Source: Paracidovorax valerianellae (GTDB lineage: Bacteria > Pseudomonadota > Gammaproteobacteria > Burkholderiales > Burkholderiaceae_C). Taken from it: DNA of 64,000 bases. Shown here in pieces: positions 27,653 to 36,550 of the stretch. The stretch spans positions 208,125 through 272,124 of the forward strand of contig NZ_FMZC01000002.1 of NCBI RefSeq assembly GCF_900102625.1, in the 5' to 3' direction. Under the pieces are notes generated by a model, which saw nothing but the letters and a program-made list of their open reading frames with translations, did not search any database and was not told where the DNA came from. Each line of letters opens with the position of its first letter. Position 1 is the first letter of the stretch. The position numbers and the translations under genes are program-made.

Positions 27653-28555
27653 ATGCATTTCCTTTCACGACTGCGCCCGTGGGCGTTCATGGCGGCGGTG
27701 GCCGCGTTCGGCAGCGCCACACCGGCCTGGGCGGAAGACACGCTGGCGCGCATCGCAAGCTCCGGGGAACTGAAGCTGGGCCACCGCGAAAAGTCCCTGC
27801 CTTTTTCGTTCAAGGACAGCAACGGCGCGGTGAAGGGCTACACGGTCGATGTGTGCCTGCAGATCTTCGAAGAGATCAAGAAGGAATTGAAGCGGCCCGA
27901 CCTGCGCGTGCACTACCTGCTGGTGGACGGCAAGAACCGCATCACCGACGTGAAGGACGGCGTGGTGGACCTGGAATGCGGCGGCACGGCCAACACCGCC
28001 GCGCGCCAGAAGGAAATCGCGTTCAGCCACCACATCTTCGTGGCGACGTCTTCGTTCCTGGTGCGCAAGGATTCGGGCATCAAGACGCTCGACGACCTGC
28101 AGGGCAAGAAGATTGCCGTGCAGGGCAAGACCACCAACGAGGGGCTGCTGCGCGCCAACGAACGCACCTACAACCGCCGCTTCAACTACGTGCTGGCCGA
28201 CAGCACCATCGACGTGGTGAGCGCCCTGGTCAAGGGCGAGGCCGACGCCGCCTTCGCCGACGACGCGGGCATCTGGATTCCGCTCACCCGCCTGGGCAAG
28301 AACGTGGACGACTACCACTTTCTGGAAAAGCGCCTGTCGCTGGAGCCCTACAGCATCGGTCTGCGCAAGGACGATCCCAAGTTCAAGGAAGTGGTGGACC
28401 GCGTCACCCGCCGCATGATCCAGGGCGGCGAAATGGCCGCGCTGTACAAGAAGTGGTTCAGCGTGGACCAGCAGGGCATGCTGCCGATGAGCCTGTTCAT
28501 GAAGGAAGCCCTGCGCCGCCCGAGCGACATGGGCGTGGAACAGATCGCTTTCTGA
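27653..28555 (+). CDS. Amino-acid ABC transporter substrate-binding protein
   Basis: This 300-residue periplasmic protein of the SBP_bac_3 family has a signal peptide (RPWAFMAAVAAFGSATPAWA) and the domain opening TLARIASSGELKLGHREKSLPFSF. It continues with the usual KGYTVDVC and LDDLQGKKIAVQ segments. Relatives such as GltI bind glutamate/aspartate or other polar amino acids. No permease or ATPase genes follow, so it is an orphan binding protein here and the ligand cannot be deduced. The ATG at 27653 is chosen because it opens the signal peptide. Confidence 0.88.
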   Translation: MHFLSRLRPWAFMAAVAAFGSATPAWAEDTLARIASSGELKLGHREKSLPFSFKDSNGAVKGYTVDVCLQIFEEIKKELKRPDLRVHYLLVDGKNRITDVKDGVVDLECGGTANTAARQKEIAFSHHIFVATSSFLVRKDSGIKTLDDLQGKKIAVQGKTTNEGLLRANERTYNRRFNYVLADSTIDVVSALVKGEADAAFADDAGIWIPLTRLGKNVDDYHFLEKRLSLEPYSIGLRKDDPKFKEVVDRVTRRMIQGGEMAALYKKWFSVDQQGMLPMSLFMKEALRRPSDMGVEQIAF

Positions 28556-28624
28556 GGCCGGCCCGCCGCGTTGGCGGCAGGGGCGGCCGTCCTGGACCAG
28601 CGCGCGCCCTCCCCGGCCACTGGC

Positions 28625-30091
28625 CTACATGTAGCCCTGGTCGATCGCCTCCTGGTGCTCCCGCAATTCCTGTTCCTTGCGCGCCTGGATTTCCTCTGGC
28701 GTGCTGGGAGTCGAATACAGCATCGACGAAATCCCCTGGCTGTCGAACGCTTCTTCGATGTCCTTGGCCACGCTTTGCAAGGCATCCAGCTTGTTGAAAG
28801 ACTGGCCGATATCCATGTTCGCCATCTGGCTCAGTGAGGCATGCAGCTGAGGATCGGCATAGCGCAGGCCTTTCATCTCGTCGCTGGCGAGGAATTGCTT
28901 GAGCTGCTTGTGGCTTTGGAGGATGGCCTCGCGCTGGCCCGACAGTTCATTGAACTCCTGGGCCGTCTTGAAGGTGCTCACCATCTTGGCACCGCTGCGG
29001 CGCATCGTGCGCTCCAGGTCGAAAGCCATGCCCGTTTGATCGACCTTGGTGAACTTGCCGGAAAGGTCCGCCAGTTTCTCCAGCATCGGCAGGTTGGCCG
29101 CCAGTGCCTGGCTCAAATGGTGCGCCACGGGAATGTTCATCCTCGCCATTTCGTTGCGCAGGGCATTGTGCTCACGGACCGCTGTTTTTTTCTGAGCGGT
29201 GAGGGTTTCAAACCGCGCGTTCAGCGCGTCGTAATCCTTGTCGGACATGGCATCGGTCGCGTTGTCCAGTTGCGTGTCCACCTGGTGATGCTCCCTGGTC
29301 AGGGCTTCCATGCGGGCCTTGGCCTCCAGGTATTGCGCCTTGACCTGCCGCGTTCCCCGGATGAATTGCATTTTTGGCTGGTCGGTACCGGTCGCTGCGG
29401 ACTGGGGCTGGGTCCGCCCGAAACTTGTTGCCGAGGGTGCCTGCTGAGGCTTTGCAGCCTGGGCAGTGTTTGCCGGACGCGAGGGACTTGCCGGGCCCGT
29501 GGGCCGCGAAGGGCTTGTCGGACGAGAGGGGCTAGAGGGACGCGAGGGGCTGGTCGGGCTAGAAGAGCCCGAGGAACTGGTGGAGTTCCAAGAGCTGAGG
29601 GAACTCGACGAATTCGAGGAACCCCAGGAGCTCATGGAACTGAGGGAACTCGATGAATTGGTGGGGCGCATCGAAGTGCGATGCACTCCCGGCTGGGACA
29701 CCGGCGCATCGCCGCGCCCGCCGCCGAACATCTTCAGGCCCGCGGGCTCGGGCTGCTGCTTGCGCTGAGATGGCGCGGCAGTCGTGGCCTGCTGATAGCC
29801 CGAGGTTTGCATGCGCTGCTGCGATTGACCGCCGAGACCGGTCTGCTGGCTGCCCGGGCGGAACGACTGCAGGTTGGCCCGGGGCGGCTGCGACTGCGAG
29901 CCCTGCGGACGGGCTGCCGCTCCATTGGGTCGCGCATTCAGCTTGGAGAACACGGCATCCTGCTGCGGCCGGGCCTGCGAAGTCCCCGATGGGGTCTTCT
30001 TTGGCTGGCCCGTGGTTTTCGACGCCACCTCCTTGACGAAGCGGTTGCCCGCAGACAAGACCTTGGAAGCCAGCTTGGAAGTGAGTGACAT
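28625..30091 (-). CDS. Candidate type III effector with Ser/Pro-Arg repeat region, PIP-box controlled
   Basis: This 488-residue protein has no recognised enzymatic domain. Residues 1-75 are Ser/Thr/Gln/Lys-rich with few acidic residues, as in type III secretion signals. Residues about 80-265 are low complexity: Gln/Arg-rich, then a Ser-rich block, then repeats of SPSRP. Residues about 290-470 are predominantly helical, with heptad-like stretches (QYLEAKARMEALTREHHQV), so a coiled coil is likely. There is no signal peptide or membrane span. A perfect PIP box with a matching -10 element lies 99 bases upstream, which suggests HrpX control. It is flanked by housekeeping genes (a binding protein gene and hpnD), so it may be a single-gene insertion. 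Effector status is inference from promoter and composition. Confidence 0.72.
   Translation of the reverse strand: MSLTSKLASKVLSAGNRFVKEVASKTTGQPKKTPSGTSQARPQQDAVFSKLNARPNGAAARPQGSQSQPPRANLQSFRPGSQQTGLGGQSQQRMQTSGYQQATTAAPSQRKQQPEPAGLKMFGGGRGDAPVSQPGVHRTSMRPTNSSSSLSSMSSWGSSNSSSSLSSWNSTSSSGSSSPTSPSRPSSPSRPTSPSRPTGPASPSRPANTAQAAKPQQAPSATSFGRTQPQSAATGTDQPKMQFIRGTRQVKAQYLEAKARMEALTREHHQVDTQLDNATDAMSDKDYDALNARFETLTAQKKTAVREHNALRNEMARMNIPVAHHLSQALAANLPMLEKLADLSGKFTKVDQTGMAFDLERTMRRSGAKMVSTFKTAQEFNELSGQREAILQSHKQLKQFLASDEMKGLRYADPQLHASLSQMANMDIGQSFNKLDALQSVAKDIEEAFDSQGISSMLYSTPSTPEEIQARKEQELREHQEAIDQGYM
29474..29570 (-). repeat. Degenerate SPSRP-coding tandem repeat
   Basis: Within the effector candidate, short GC-rich units resembling GGACGCGAGGGACTTG recur and code for Ser-Pro-Ser-Arg-Pro motifs. 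A Ser-rich stretch coded by GAGGAACTC-like units follows immediately. The unit boundaries are imprecise. Confidence 0.55.
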
Positions 30092-30151
30092 GAAAACCTT
30101 TCGACGCGGTCGCTCGCCGTGCCTTGCATCGGGAAATCGCCGCTTGAAATG

Positions 30152-30157
30152 CACTGT
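30152..30157 (-). promoter_or_regulatory. -10 element paired with the PIP box
   Basis: On the minus strand, TACAGT lies 32 bases downstream of the PIP box and fits the YANNNT -10 consensus at the 30-32 base spacing known for HrpX-activated promoters. The start codon of the effector candidate follows about 60 bases later. Confidence 0.65.
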
Positions 30158-30189
30158 AGGCAGGCTCGGCACGCGCATGGCCTTGTCAC

Positions 30190-30214
30190 CCGAAAGCGCT
30201 GGCTGGAATGCGAA
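30190..30214 (-). promoter_or_regulatory. PIP box (HrpX-type activator site)
   Basis: On the minus strand the site reads TTCGC, 15 bases, TTCGG, a perfect match to the TTCGB-N15-TTCGB plant-inducible promoter box bound by HrpX/HrpB-type activators of hrp and effector genes. It is 99 bases upstream of the effector candidate's ATG, between it and the divergent hpnD. Confidence 0.75.
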
Positions 30215-30299
30215 GGCACCCGTCGTCGGTCCGGCTGCCCGCCCTTCGCGCGCCATCGCTCGCCGCCCGGCCGTGGCGCCCATGGGAGAATCCCGCCCC

Positions 30300-31139
30300 A
30301 TGACACCGGAACAGTACGTCCAGCAAAAAGCCGCCGCCTCGGGCAGCAGCTTCTATTACGCCTTCCTGTTCCTGCCCGCGCCGCGCCGCGCTGCGATCAC
30401 GGCCTTCTACGGGTTCTGCCGCGAGGTCGACGATGTGGTGGACGAAGTCTCGGATGCCGGCGTGGCCCGCACCAAGCTGGCCTGGTGGCAGGCCGAGGTG
30501 GCGCAATCGTTCGCGGGCCGCGCCACGCACCCCGTGATGCAGGCGCTGATGCCCCACACGGCCGCCTACGGCATCGAAGAGCGCCACCTGCAGGCCGTGA
30601 TCGACGGCTGCCAGATGGACCTGGAGCAGACGCGCTATCTCGACTTCGCGGGCCTGTCGCGCTACTGCCAGCTGGTGGCGGGCGTGGTGGGCGAAGTGGC
30701 GGCGCGCATATTCGGGCAGACCGACGAGCGCACCACGCAATACGCCCACACGCTGGGCCTGGCGTTCCAGCTCACCAACATCATCCGCGACGTGGGCGAG
30801 GACGCCATGATGGGCCGCATCTACCTGCCCGTGGCCGAGCTGCAGCAGTTCGACGTGAAGGCGCACGAGGTGCTCAAGCGCCAGTATTCCGACCGGTTCA
30901 CCGCGCTGATGCGCTTTCAGGCCGAGCGCGCGCATGGGCTGTACGACGAGGCGCTGGCCCTGCTGCCCCCGGCCGACCGGCGCGCGCAGAAACCCGGGCT
31001 GATGATGGCCAGCATCTACCGCACGCTGCTGCGCGAGATCGAGCGCGACAACTTCCAGGTGCTGCACCAGCGGGTGAGCCTGACCCCGCTGCGCAAGTTC
31101 TGGCTGGCCTGGAAAGTCCAGGCGCTCGGCCGGTTTTGA
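30300..31139 (+). CDS. hpnD: Presqualene diphosphate synthase HpnD
   Basis: This 279-residue isoprenoid synthase condenses two farnesyl diphosphates to presqualene diphosphate, the first step of the HpnDCE squalene pathway. It shows both metal-binding motifs, FCREVDDVVDEV and AFQLTNIIRDVGEDAMMGRIYLP (key residues DDVVD and RDVGED), and a YAFLFLP opening. The ATG at 30300 follows a GGGAGA sequence. hpnE follows 17 bases later, so the two form an operon. Confidence 0.93.
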   Translation: MTPEQYVQQKAAASGSSFYYAFLFLPAPRRAAITAFYGFCREVDDVVDEVSDAGVARTKLAWWQAEVAQSFAGRATHPVMQALMPHTAAYGIEERHLQAVIDGCQMDLEQTRYLDFAGLSRYCQLVAGVVGEVAARIFGQTDERTTQYAHTLGLAFQLTNIIRDVGEDAMMGRIYLPVAELQQFDVKAHEVLKRQYSDRFTALMRFQAERAHGLYDEALALLPPADRRAQKPGLMMASIYRTLLREIERDNFQVLHQRVSLTPLRKFWLAWKVQALGRF

Positions 31140-31156
31140 GCGGCGCGCGTTCCCCC

Positions 31157-32494
31157 ATGCAACGGGTTGCCATCATCGGCGGAGGCTGGGCGGGCATGGC
31201 GGCCGCCGTGGCCGCCGCGCAGGCCGGGCACAGCGTGACGGTCTTCGAGGCCACGCGCGTTCTGGGCGGCCGGGCACGCGCCCTGTCGGTGTCCGACGGG
31301 CAAGGCGACTCGGTCACGCTGGACAACGGCCAGCACATCCTGATCGGCGCGTATGCCGAATGCCTGCGCCTCATGCAGGTGGTGGGCGTGGACCCCGACG
31401 CGGCCCTGCTGCGCATGCCGCTGTCGCTGCGCTTTGCCGATGGCAAGGGCATCCGCCTGCCCGACATCGCCCCGCCGTGGGACGCCGTGTGGGGCATCGC
31501 CACCGCGCGCGGTTGGGGGCCCGCCCAACGGCTGGCGCTGCTGATCACCACCGCGCGCTGGATGTGGGGCCTGGGCGGTTTCCGCTGCGAACCGGGCGAC
31601 ACCGTGCTGCAGATCAGCAAGGGCCTGCCGGCGCAACTGATGGCGGAGTTCGTCGAGCCGTTGTGCGTCTCGGCGCTGAACACGCCCGCCAGCGACGCCA
31701 GCGCCACCGTGTTTTTGCGCGTGCTGCGCGATGCGCTCTTCAGCGGGCGCGGCGGCTCCAACCTGCTGCTGCCGCGCACCGACCTGGGCGCGCTGTTTCC
31801 CGAGCCCGCGGCGCAATGGCTGCAGGCCCAGGGCCATGCCGTGCACCGCGCGCGGCGGGTGCAGTCCGTCGCGCCGGTGGCCCCGCAGCAAGGCAGCGGC
31901 TGGACGGTGGACGGCGAGGCCTACGACACCGCCGTGCTGGCCCTGCCCAGCAGCGATGCGGCCAAGCTGGTGGCGGGCTGCGCGGGCTCGGCCCAGGCCG
32001 CCGCGCGCAAGGAACTGTGCTCGGCCCTGTACGACTGGGCGGCCGTTGCCGGCGCCATGCGCTTCACGGCCATCGCCACGGTCTATGCCCAGGTGCCCGG
32101 CGCCCAGGGGCCGGTGCTGGAGAGCCCCATGCTGGCGCTGCGCAGCTCGCCGGGCGAGCCGGCGCAGTTCGCCTTCGACCGCGGTGCGCTGGGCGGCCGC
32201 GCCGGCCTGCTGGCGCTGGTGGTGAGCGCCTTCGAGGGCGACCGGGCCCAGCGCGAGCAGCAGGTGCTGCGCCAGGCCATGCGCCAGTTGGGCCTGCCAG
32301 CCCTGGAGCTGGTGCAGACGGTGGTGGAAAAGCGGGCCACGTTCGCCTGCACGCCTGCGCTTCAGCGCCCCTCCAACGCCATCGCGCCGGGCTTGTGGGC
32401 CTGTGGCGACTATGTGCGCGGGCCCTACCCCGCCACGCTCGAAGGCGCGGTACTGGCGGGGACGGCAGTGGGCCAGCAGTTGGGCAAAAAATAG
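31157..32494 (+). CDS. hpnE: Hydroxysqualene dehydroxylase HpnE
   Basis: This 445-residue FAD enzyme of the amine oxidase/phytoene desaturase fold removes the hydroxyl group from hydroxysqualene to give squalene. The N-terminal Rossmann motif is VAIIGGGWAGMAAAVAAAQAG followed by VFEATRVLGGRA. The C-terminal FAD contact is ALWACGDYV-like (GLWACGDYVRGPYPATLEGA). The ATG at 31157 opens the dinucleotide-binding motif. Its stop codon lies at the edge of interspersed repeat copy C, so the repeat may have set the current C terminus. Confidence 0.92.
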   Translation: MQRVAIIGGGWAGMAAAVAAAQAGHSVTVFEATRVLGGRARALSVSDGQGDSVTLDNGQHILIGAYAECLRLMQVVGVDPDAALLRMPLSLRFADGKGIRLPDIAPPWDAVWGIATARGWGPAQRLALLITTARWMWGLGGFRCEPGDTVLQISKGLPAQLMAEFVEPLCVSALNTPASDASATVFLRVLRDALFSGRGGSNLLLPRTDLGALFPEPAAQWLQAQGHAVHRARRVQSVAPVAPQQGSGWTVDGEAYDTAVLALPSSDAAKLVAGCAGSAQAAARKELCSALYDWAAVAGAMRFTAIATVYAQVPGAQGPVLESPMLALRSSPGEPAQFAFDRGALGGRAGLLALVVSAFEGDRAQREQQVLRQAMRQLGLPALELVQTVVEKRATFACTPALQRPSNAIAPGLWACGDYVRGPYPATLEGAVLAGTAVGQQLGKK

Positions 32495-32542
32495 CCTCCA
32501 GCGCATATACCACTAGGGCACATAGCTACAAAAACAATAGCA
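32494..32542 (-). repeat. Interspersed repeat, copy C (at hpnE stop)
   Basis: Read on the minus strand it starts TGCTATTGTTTTTGTAGC, continues through CCCTAGTGGT and ends GCGCTGGAGGC. The central CCCTAGTGGT…GCGCTGGAGGC block is shared with copy D at 47221. It abuts the hpnE stop codon and may help end the transcript. Confidence 0.65.
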
Positions 32543-32652
32543 AACCACCAATCTTGCAGAGCCGAGCCCCGGCCCTTGTCACCCCACAGTCACCCCGCAG
32601 TCAGGCCGCAGCCAGTCCGGTTTCAGCGCAAGGCAGCCGGAAGCGCCGCCGC

Positions 32653-33903
32653 TCAGGCAACGCGGGGCAGCACGTCCGCCATCTTGAGCACCGCCACGCC
32701 GGTGTTGCCCCAGAAGCGCTCCAGGCTCTGCGACCGCTCGATCAGCAGGCGCTGCACCAGCGGCTCCAGCGACGTGACGGCCGGGTCGGCCACCAGCAGG
32801 TAGCGCGGCTCCACGCTTTCGGGCAGGCCGGCGGCGGTCTCGTTCACCTGCACCACCCAGTCCAGCGCGGTGAGCGCCTCGATCACGGGCTCCAGTTGCA
32901 GTGCATCCACGCGCAGGGCCTGGCACAGGCCGCTCATGCGCATTCCCCGGCCGGGCGTGCCGCTGGCCTGGTGCAGCGCCTGCAGCACCTCCACCGCCAG
33001 CTGGAAGGTCCAGCCCTGGCCGCTGGCCCGGCGGGCCACGCCGTTGAGCAGGCTGGGCAGGTAGGCCGCCACCACCGCGCCCAGCAGCACGATCACCCAG
33101 GCCACGTAGATCCACACCAGCAGGATCGGCAGCGTGGCGAACGCGCCATAGAGCACCGAATAGGTGGGCACCGACGCCAGGTACAGCCCCAGCACCTTCT
33201 TGGCGACCTCGATGCCGACCGAGACGAACACCCCGCCCGACCACGCATGGCGCCACTTGACCTGCGTATTCGGCACATAGCGGTACAGCGCGGCGGTGCC
33301 GCCGGCCAGCAGCATGAATTCGATCGAATCGAACAGCAGCCGCGCACTGTCGGGCAGCGCATCGTGCAGTCCGCGAGAGGCCGATGCCGCCACCCAGGTG
33401 GTGAGCGCCAGGCTGGCCGCCAGCACCAGCGGCCCGAGCGTGATGACGGCCCAGTAGATCAGCACGCGCTGGCCCAGCGGCCGCAGCCGGCGCACGCGCC
33501 AGATGTTGTTGAGCGTGCGGTCGATGGTGAGCACCAGCGCCAGGGCGGTGCCCAGCAGGATGGAAAAGCCCGCCACGCCCAGCCCGCTGGCCTTGGCCGC
33601 GAACTGCGTGAGATAGCCCAGCACCTGGCGCGAAATGCTGTCCGGCACCAGGCTGTCCACCAGCCAGCGCTGCAGGCCGGTCTGCAGCGTGCCGAAGATG
33701 GGAAAGGCGGTGAATACGGCCAGCGCCACGGTAAAAAACGGCACCAGCGCCAGCAGCGTGGTGAAGGTCAGGCTGCTGGCCGTGAGGCCCAGGCGGTCCT
33801 CGCGGAACCGCTCGCGCAGGGTGTGCGCCGTGATGCGCCAGGGGAAATGCGACAGATCGGCCAGCACGGCTTCAAAGCGCTGCGCAAGTGGGGCTAAGGA
33901 CAT
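32653..33903 (-). CDS. YihY/BrkB (UPF0761) family inner membrane protein
   Basis: This 416-residue protein of the YihY/virulence factor BrkB family has about six membrane spans in residues 35-290. Conserved family features include LGLTASSLTFTTLLALVPFF, an NNIWRVRR loop and YRYVPNT. The C-terminal 120 residues form a soluble domain. The family was once called ribonuclease BN, which is no longer accepted, and its molecular function is unsettled. The ATG at 33903 opens the family alignment. The frame stays open far upstream only because of codon bias on the strand opposite the next genes. Confidence 0.88.
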   Translation of the reverse strand: MSLAPLAQRFEAVLADLSHFPWRITAHTLRERFREDRLGLTASSLTFTTLLALVPFFTVALAVFTAFPIFGTLQTGLQRWLVDSLVPDSISRQVLGYLTQFAAKASGLGVAGFSILLGTALALVLTIDRTLNNIWRVRRLRPLGQRVLIYWAVITLGPLVLAASLALTTWVAASASRGLHDALPDSARLLFDSIEFMLLAGGTAALYRYVPNTQVKWRHAWSGGVFVSVGIEVAKKVLGLYLASVPTYSVLYGAFATLPILLVWIYVAWVIVLLGAVVAAYLPSLLNGVARRASGQGWTFQLAVEVLQALHQASGTPGRGMRMSGLCQALRVDALQLEPVIEALTALDWVVQVNETAAGLPESVEPRYLLVADPAVTSLEPLVQRLLIERSQSLERFWGNTGVAVLKMADVLPRVA

Positions 33904-33924
33904 GGCCGATATGATGCCACCCCG

Positions 33925-34377
33925 ATGCCATCTTCCCCCCTCACCCCTGGCGCGGCCACCAGCCCCGGCCACCCTGCAGCCCCCGACGTGGCTGCCACCC
34001 GATGGCTGGCCGTGGGCTGCCTGCTCGGCCTGATCGTGCTCAGCCTGGCCTGGGAGCTGTGGCTGGCGCCGCTGCGCCCCGGCGGCTCCTGGCTGGCGCT
34101 GAAGGCGCTGCCGCTGGCGGTGCCGCTCGCCGGCCTGCTCAAGCACCGCATGTACACCTACCGCTGGGTGAGCCTGGTGGTGTGGCTTTATTTCACCGAA
34201 GGCGTGGTCCGCGCATGGAGCGACAAGCCGCCGGGCAACTGGCTGGCGATGCTGGAGATCGCGCTGTGCCTGGGCCTGTTCGTAGCCTGCGCGCTGCACG
34301 TGCGGCTGCGCCAGCGCCATGCGCGCGCTGCGGCGGCGCTGGCTGCGTCCGGCGCCACGCCTGCATCGACGTCTTGA
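33925..34377 (+). CDS. DUF2069 membrane protein
   Basis: This 150-residue inner membrane protein has the DUF2069 pattern: a first span (LAVGCLLGLIVLSLAWELW), then LPLAVPLAGLLKHRMYTYRW, then WLYFTEGVVRA and a final span (IALCLGLFVACALHV). The function is unknown. It is divergently arranged with the YihY gene, only 21 bases between starts, and codirectional with the downstream flavoprotein gene. Confidence 0.85.
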   Translation: MPSSPLTPGAATSPGHPAAPDVAATRWLAVGCLLGLIVLSLAWELWLAPLRPGGSWLALKALPLAVPLAGLLKHRMYTYRWVSLVVWLYFTEGVVRAWSDKPPGNWLAMLEIALCLGLFVACALHVRLRQRHARAAAALAASGATPASTS

Positions 34378-34437
34378 AGGCGGCCCTGCCGCCCGCCTTC
34401 GTCCCATGATCCGTTTCCGCGAGAGTTCGAGAACACC

Positions 34438-35865
34438 ATGTCCACACTGATCGACACCCTGCGCCAGACCGTCGGCGCCGCCCATGTGCTCACCGAAGGC
34501 GACCTCACCGCCTGGGAACAGGACTGGCGCCGCCGCGCGCGCGGCAAGGCGCTGGCCGTCGTGCGCCCCGGCAGCACGCAGGAAGTGGCCGCCGTGGTGC
34601 GCGCCTGCGCGGCCGCCGGCACGGCCATCGTTCCCCAGGGCGGCAACACGGGCCTGGCCGTGGGCTCCATCCCCGACGAGACCGGCACGCAGGTGCTGCT
34701 GAGCCTGACACGCCTGAACGCCATCCGCGCGGTCGATGCCGACAACCTCACGCTCACCGTGGAGGCCGGCGCCATCCTGCAGAACGTGCAGGACGCGGCC
34801 GAAAAGGCCGGCCTGCTCTTTCCCCTGAGCCTGGCGGCCGAGGGCAGCTGCACCATCGGCGGCAATCTGGCCACCAACGCCGGCGGCACGCAGGTGGTGC
34901 GCTACGGCAACACGCGCGACCTGTGCCTGGGCCTGGAAGTGGTCACGCCGCAGGGCGAGATCTGGGACGGCCTCAAGGGCCTGCGCAAGGACAACACCGG
35001 CTACGACCTGCGCGACCTGTTCATCGGCAGCGAAGGCACGCTGGGCATCATCACCGCCGCGACGATGAAGCTCTACCCGCAGCCCGCGGCCAGCCTCACC
35101 GCATGGGCGGCCGTGCCGTCCATGGAGCACGCCGTGCAGTTGCTCGCCCTGGCGCACAAGCACCTGGGCGCGGGGCTGACCGGCTTCGAGGTGATGGGCC
35201 GCTTCGCCCTCAGCCTGGTGGCCAAGCACATGCCGCAGTTGCGCGTGCCCTTCATCGATCAGGCCGACGTGCCCTACGGCGTGCTGCTGGAAAACAGCGA
35301 CAGCGAATCGGAAGCCCACGCCCGCACCCGCTTCGAATCGCTGCTGGAAACCGCCTTCGAGGCCGGCTGCGTGACCGACGCGGTGGTGGCGGAGAACCTG
35401 GCGCAGGCCCACCAGCTCTGGCACATCCGCGAGAACATTCCGCTCGCGCAGGCCGAGGAAGGGCTCAACATCAAGCACGACATTTCGGTGCAGATCCCGC
35501 GCATTCCGGCGTTCGTCGAATACGCCGATGCGCTGCTGCAGCGCGAGATTCCCGGCGTGCGGCTGGTCAATTTCGGCCACCTGGGCGACGGCAATCTGCA
35601 CTACAACGTGCAGGCCCCGGCAGAGGGCGATGCCAAGGCCTTCCTGCGTGACGAGGAAGCCCGGGTGAACCACCTGGTGTACGAAGCGGTGGCCCAGTTC
35701 GGCGGCTCGTTCTCGGCCGAGCACGGCGTGGGCGCGCTGAAGGTGGACAAGCTGGAGAAGTACCAGTCGCCCGTGGCGCTCTCCATGATGCGCGCCATCA
35801 AGGGCGCGCTGGACCCGCAGGGCCTGATGAACCCGCACTGCATGCTGCCGGTGCACAGCGCCTGA
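34438..35865 (+). CDS. FAD-binding oxidoreductase, D-2-hydroxyacid dehydrogenase type
   Basis: This 475-residue enzyme of the VAO-like flavoprotein superfamily resembles GlcD, D-lactate and D-2-hydroxyglutarate dehydrogenases. The FAD-binding domain shows VVRPGSTQEVAAVVR, PQGGNTGLAVGS and IGGNLATNAGGTQVVRYG. The substrate domain ends with NFGHLGDGNLHYNV and SAEHGVGALK, with the His residues that bind metal and carboxylate substrate in this group. The specific hydroxyacid cannot be told from sequence alone. It is a single gene with no iron-sulfur partner. Confidence 0.9.
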   Translation: MSTLIDTLRQTVGAAHVLTEGDLTAWEQDWRRRARGKALAVVRPGSTQEVAAVVRACAAAGTAIVPQGGNTGLAVGSIPDETGTQVLLSLTRLNAIRAVDADNLTLTVEAGAILQNVQDAAEKAGLLFPLSLAAEGSCTIGGNLATNAGGTQVVRYGNTRDLCLGLEVVTPQGEIWDGLKGLRKDNTGYDLRDLFIGSEGTLGIITAATMKLYPQPAASLTAWAAVPSMEHAVQLLALAHKHLGAGLTGFEVMGRFALSLVAKHMPQLRVPFIDQADVPYGVLLENSDSESEAHARTRFESLLETAFEAGCVTDAVVAENLAQAHQLWHIRENIPLAQAEEGLNIKHDISVQIPRIPAFVEYADALLQREIPGVRLVNFGHLGDGNLHYNVQAPAEGDAKAFLRDEEARVNHLVYEAVAQFGGSFSAEHGVGALKVDKLEKYQSPVALSMMRAIKGALDPQGLMNPHCMLPVHSA

Positions 35866-35925
35866 CCACGGGCTGGTTCCCGCGGGTTTTAAGCCTGGGC
35901 CGGCGACCGGCCCCGACCGTGCGGC

Positions 35926-36447
35926 TCAGCGCCGCGCGTCTTCCAGCACCTTGCGCACGTCGGCCGGCAACGGCACCGGCGCGCCGGCGTCCTGCACGTC
36001 CCATTCGGCGTCGCCCGTCTGCAGCCACACCCGCATCGCATCGCGCGAAGGGTCCACCACCACGGCGGCGGCCTGGGCATCGGGCTGCTGCGAGCTGCGG
36101 CCGGTGATGTAGAGCAAGCCGCCTTCCTGGCGCAGCGGCGTGGTGATCGCCATGTTCTGCAGAAACTCCGGATGGTTGACGGGGCCGAGCAACTCCTTCA
36201 CCCGCACGCCCATCGGGCCCGTGCGCAGAAAATCCGTGCCTTCCGAGGGCTTGCGGCCCACCTGTGCCTGCACGCCGGCCCAGCGGTCGGAGGCCGCGGG
36301 CGCCGTTGCCGCGCCAGGGGCCGCCGGCTTGGCAGAAGAGGATGTCGTGGTGGCAGTGGAGGCGGCAGGCGTGAGCGGCACGTTGCTGGCACAGCCGCTG
36401 GCGAGCATCAACGCGGCGAGGAACGGCAAAGAGGGCGAAAGGCGCAT
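35926..36447 (-). CDS. Small lipoprotein of unknown function
   Basis: This 173-residue secreted protein has a lipobox (LMLASGC, Cys19), followed by an Ala/Thr/Ser-rich linker of about 45 residues and a compact domain (about 70-173) with VQAQVGRKPSEGTDFLRTGPM and GGLLYITGRSSQQPDAQAA. I do not recognise the family. The start at 36447 gives a normal lipoprotein signal. It probably sits in the outer membrane facing the periplasm. Confidence 0.75.
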   Translation of the reverse strand: MRLSPSLPFLAALMLASGCASNVPLTPAASTATTTSSSAKPAAPGAATAPAASDRWAGVQAQVGRKPSEGTDFLRTGPMGVRVKELLGPVNHPEFLQNMAITTPLRQEGGLLYITGRSSQQPDAQAAAVVVDPSRDAMRVWLQTGDAEWDVQDAGAPVPLPADVRKVLEDARR

Positions 36448-36550
36448 GGGGCGGATTTCCTTGAATCGGGGAAGCAACCGGCGAGCTTAGCCGCTGTCGG
36501 GCGAGCATCCCGCCTCGTCCCGACCGGACGGCCAGGAGTCGCCCGGACTA

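Noticed and set aside
32653..35856. A very long open frame on the minus strand extending upstream of the YihY gene through the opposite strand of the flavoprotein gene
   Set aside because: Only the part from 33903 downward has family motifs. The upstream extension is antisense to a clear FAD dehydrogenase and results from GC-rich codon bias.
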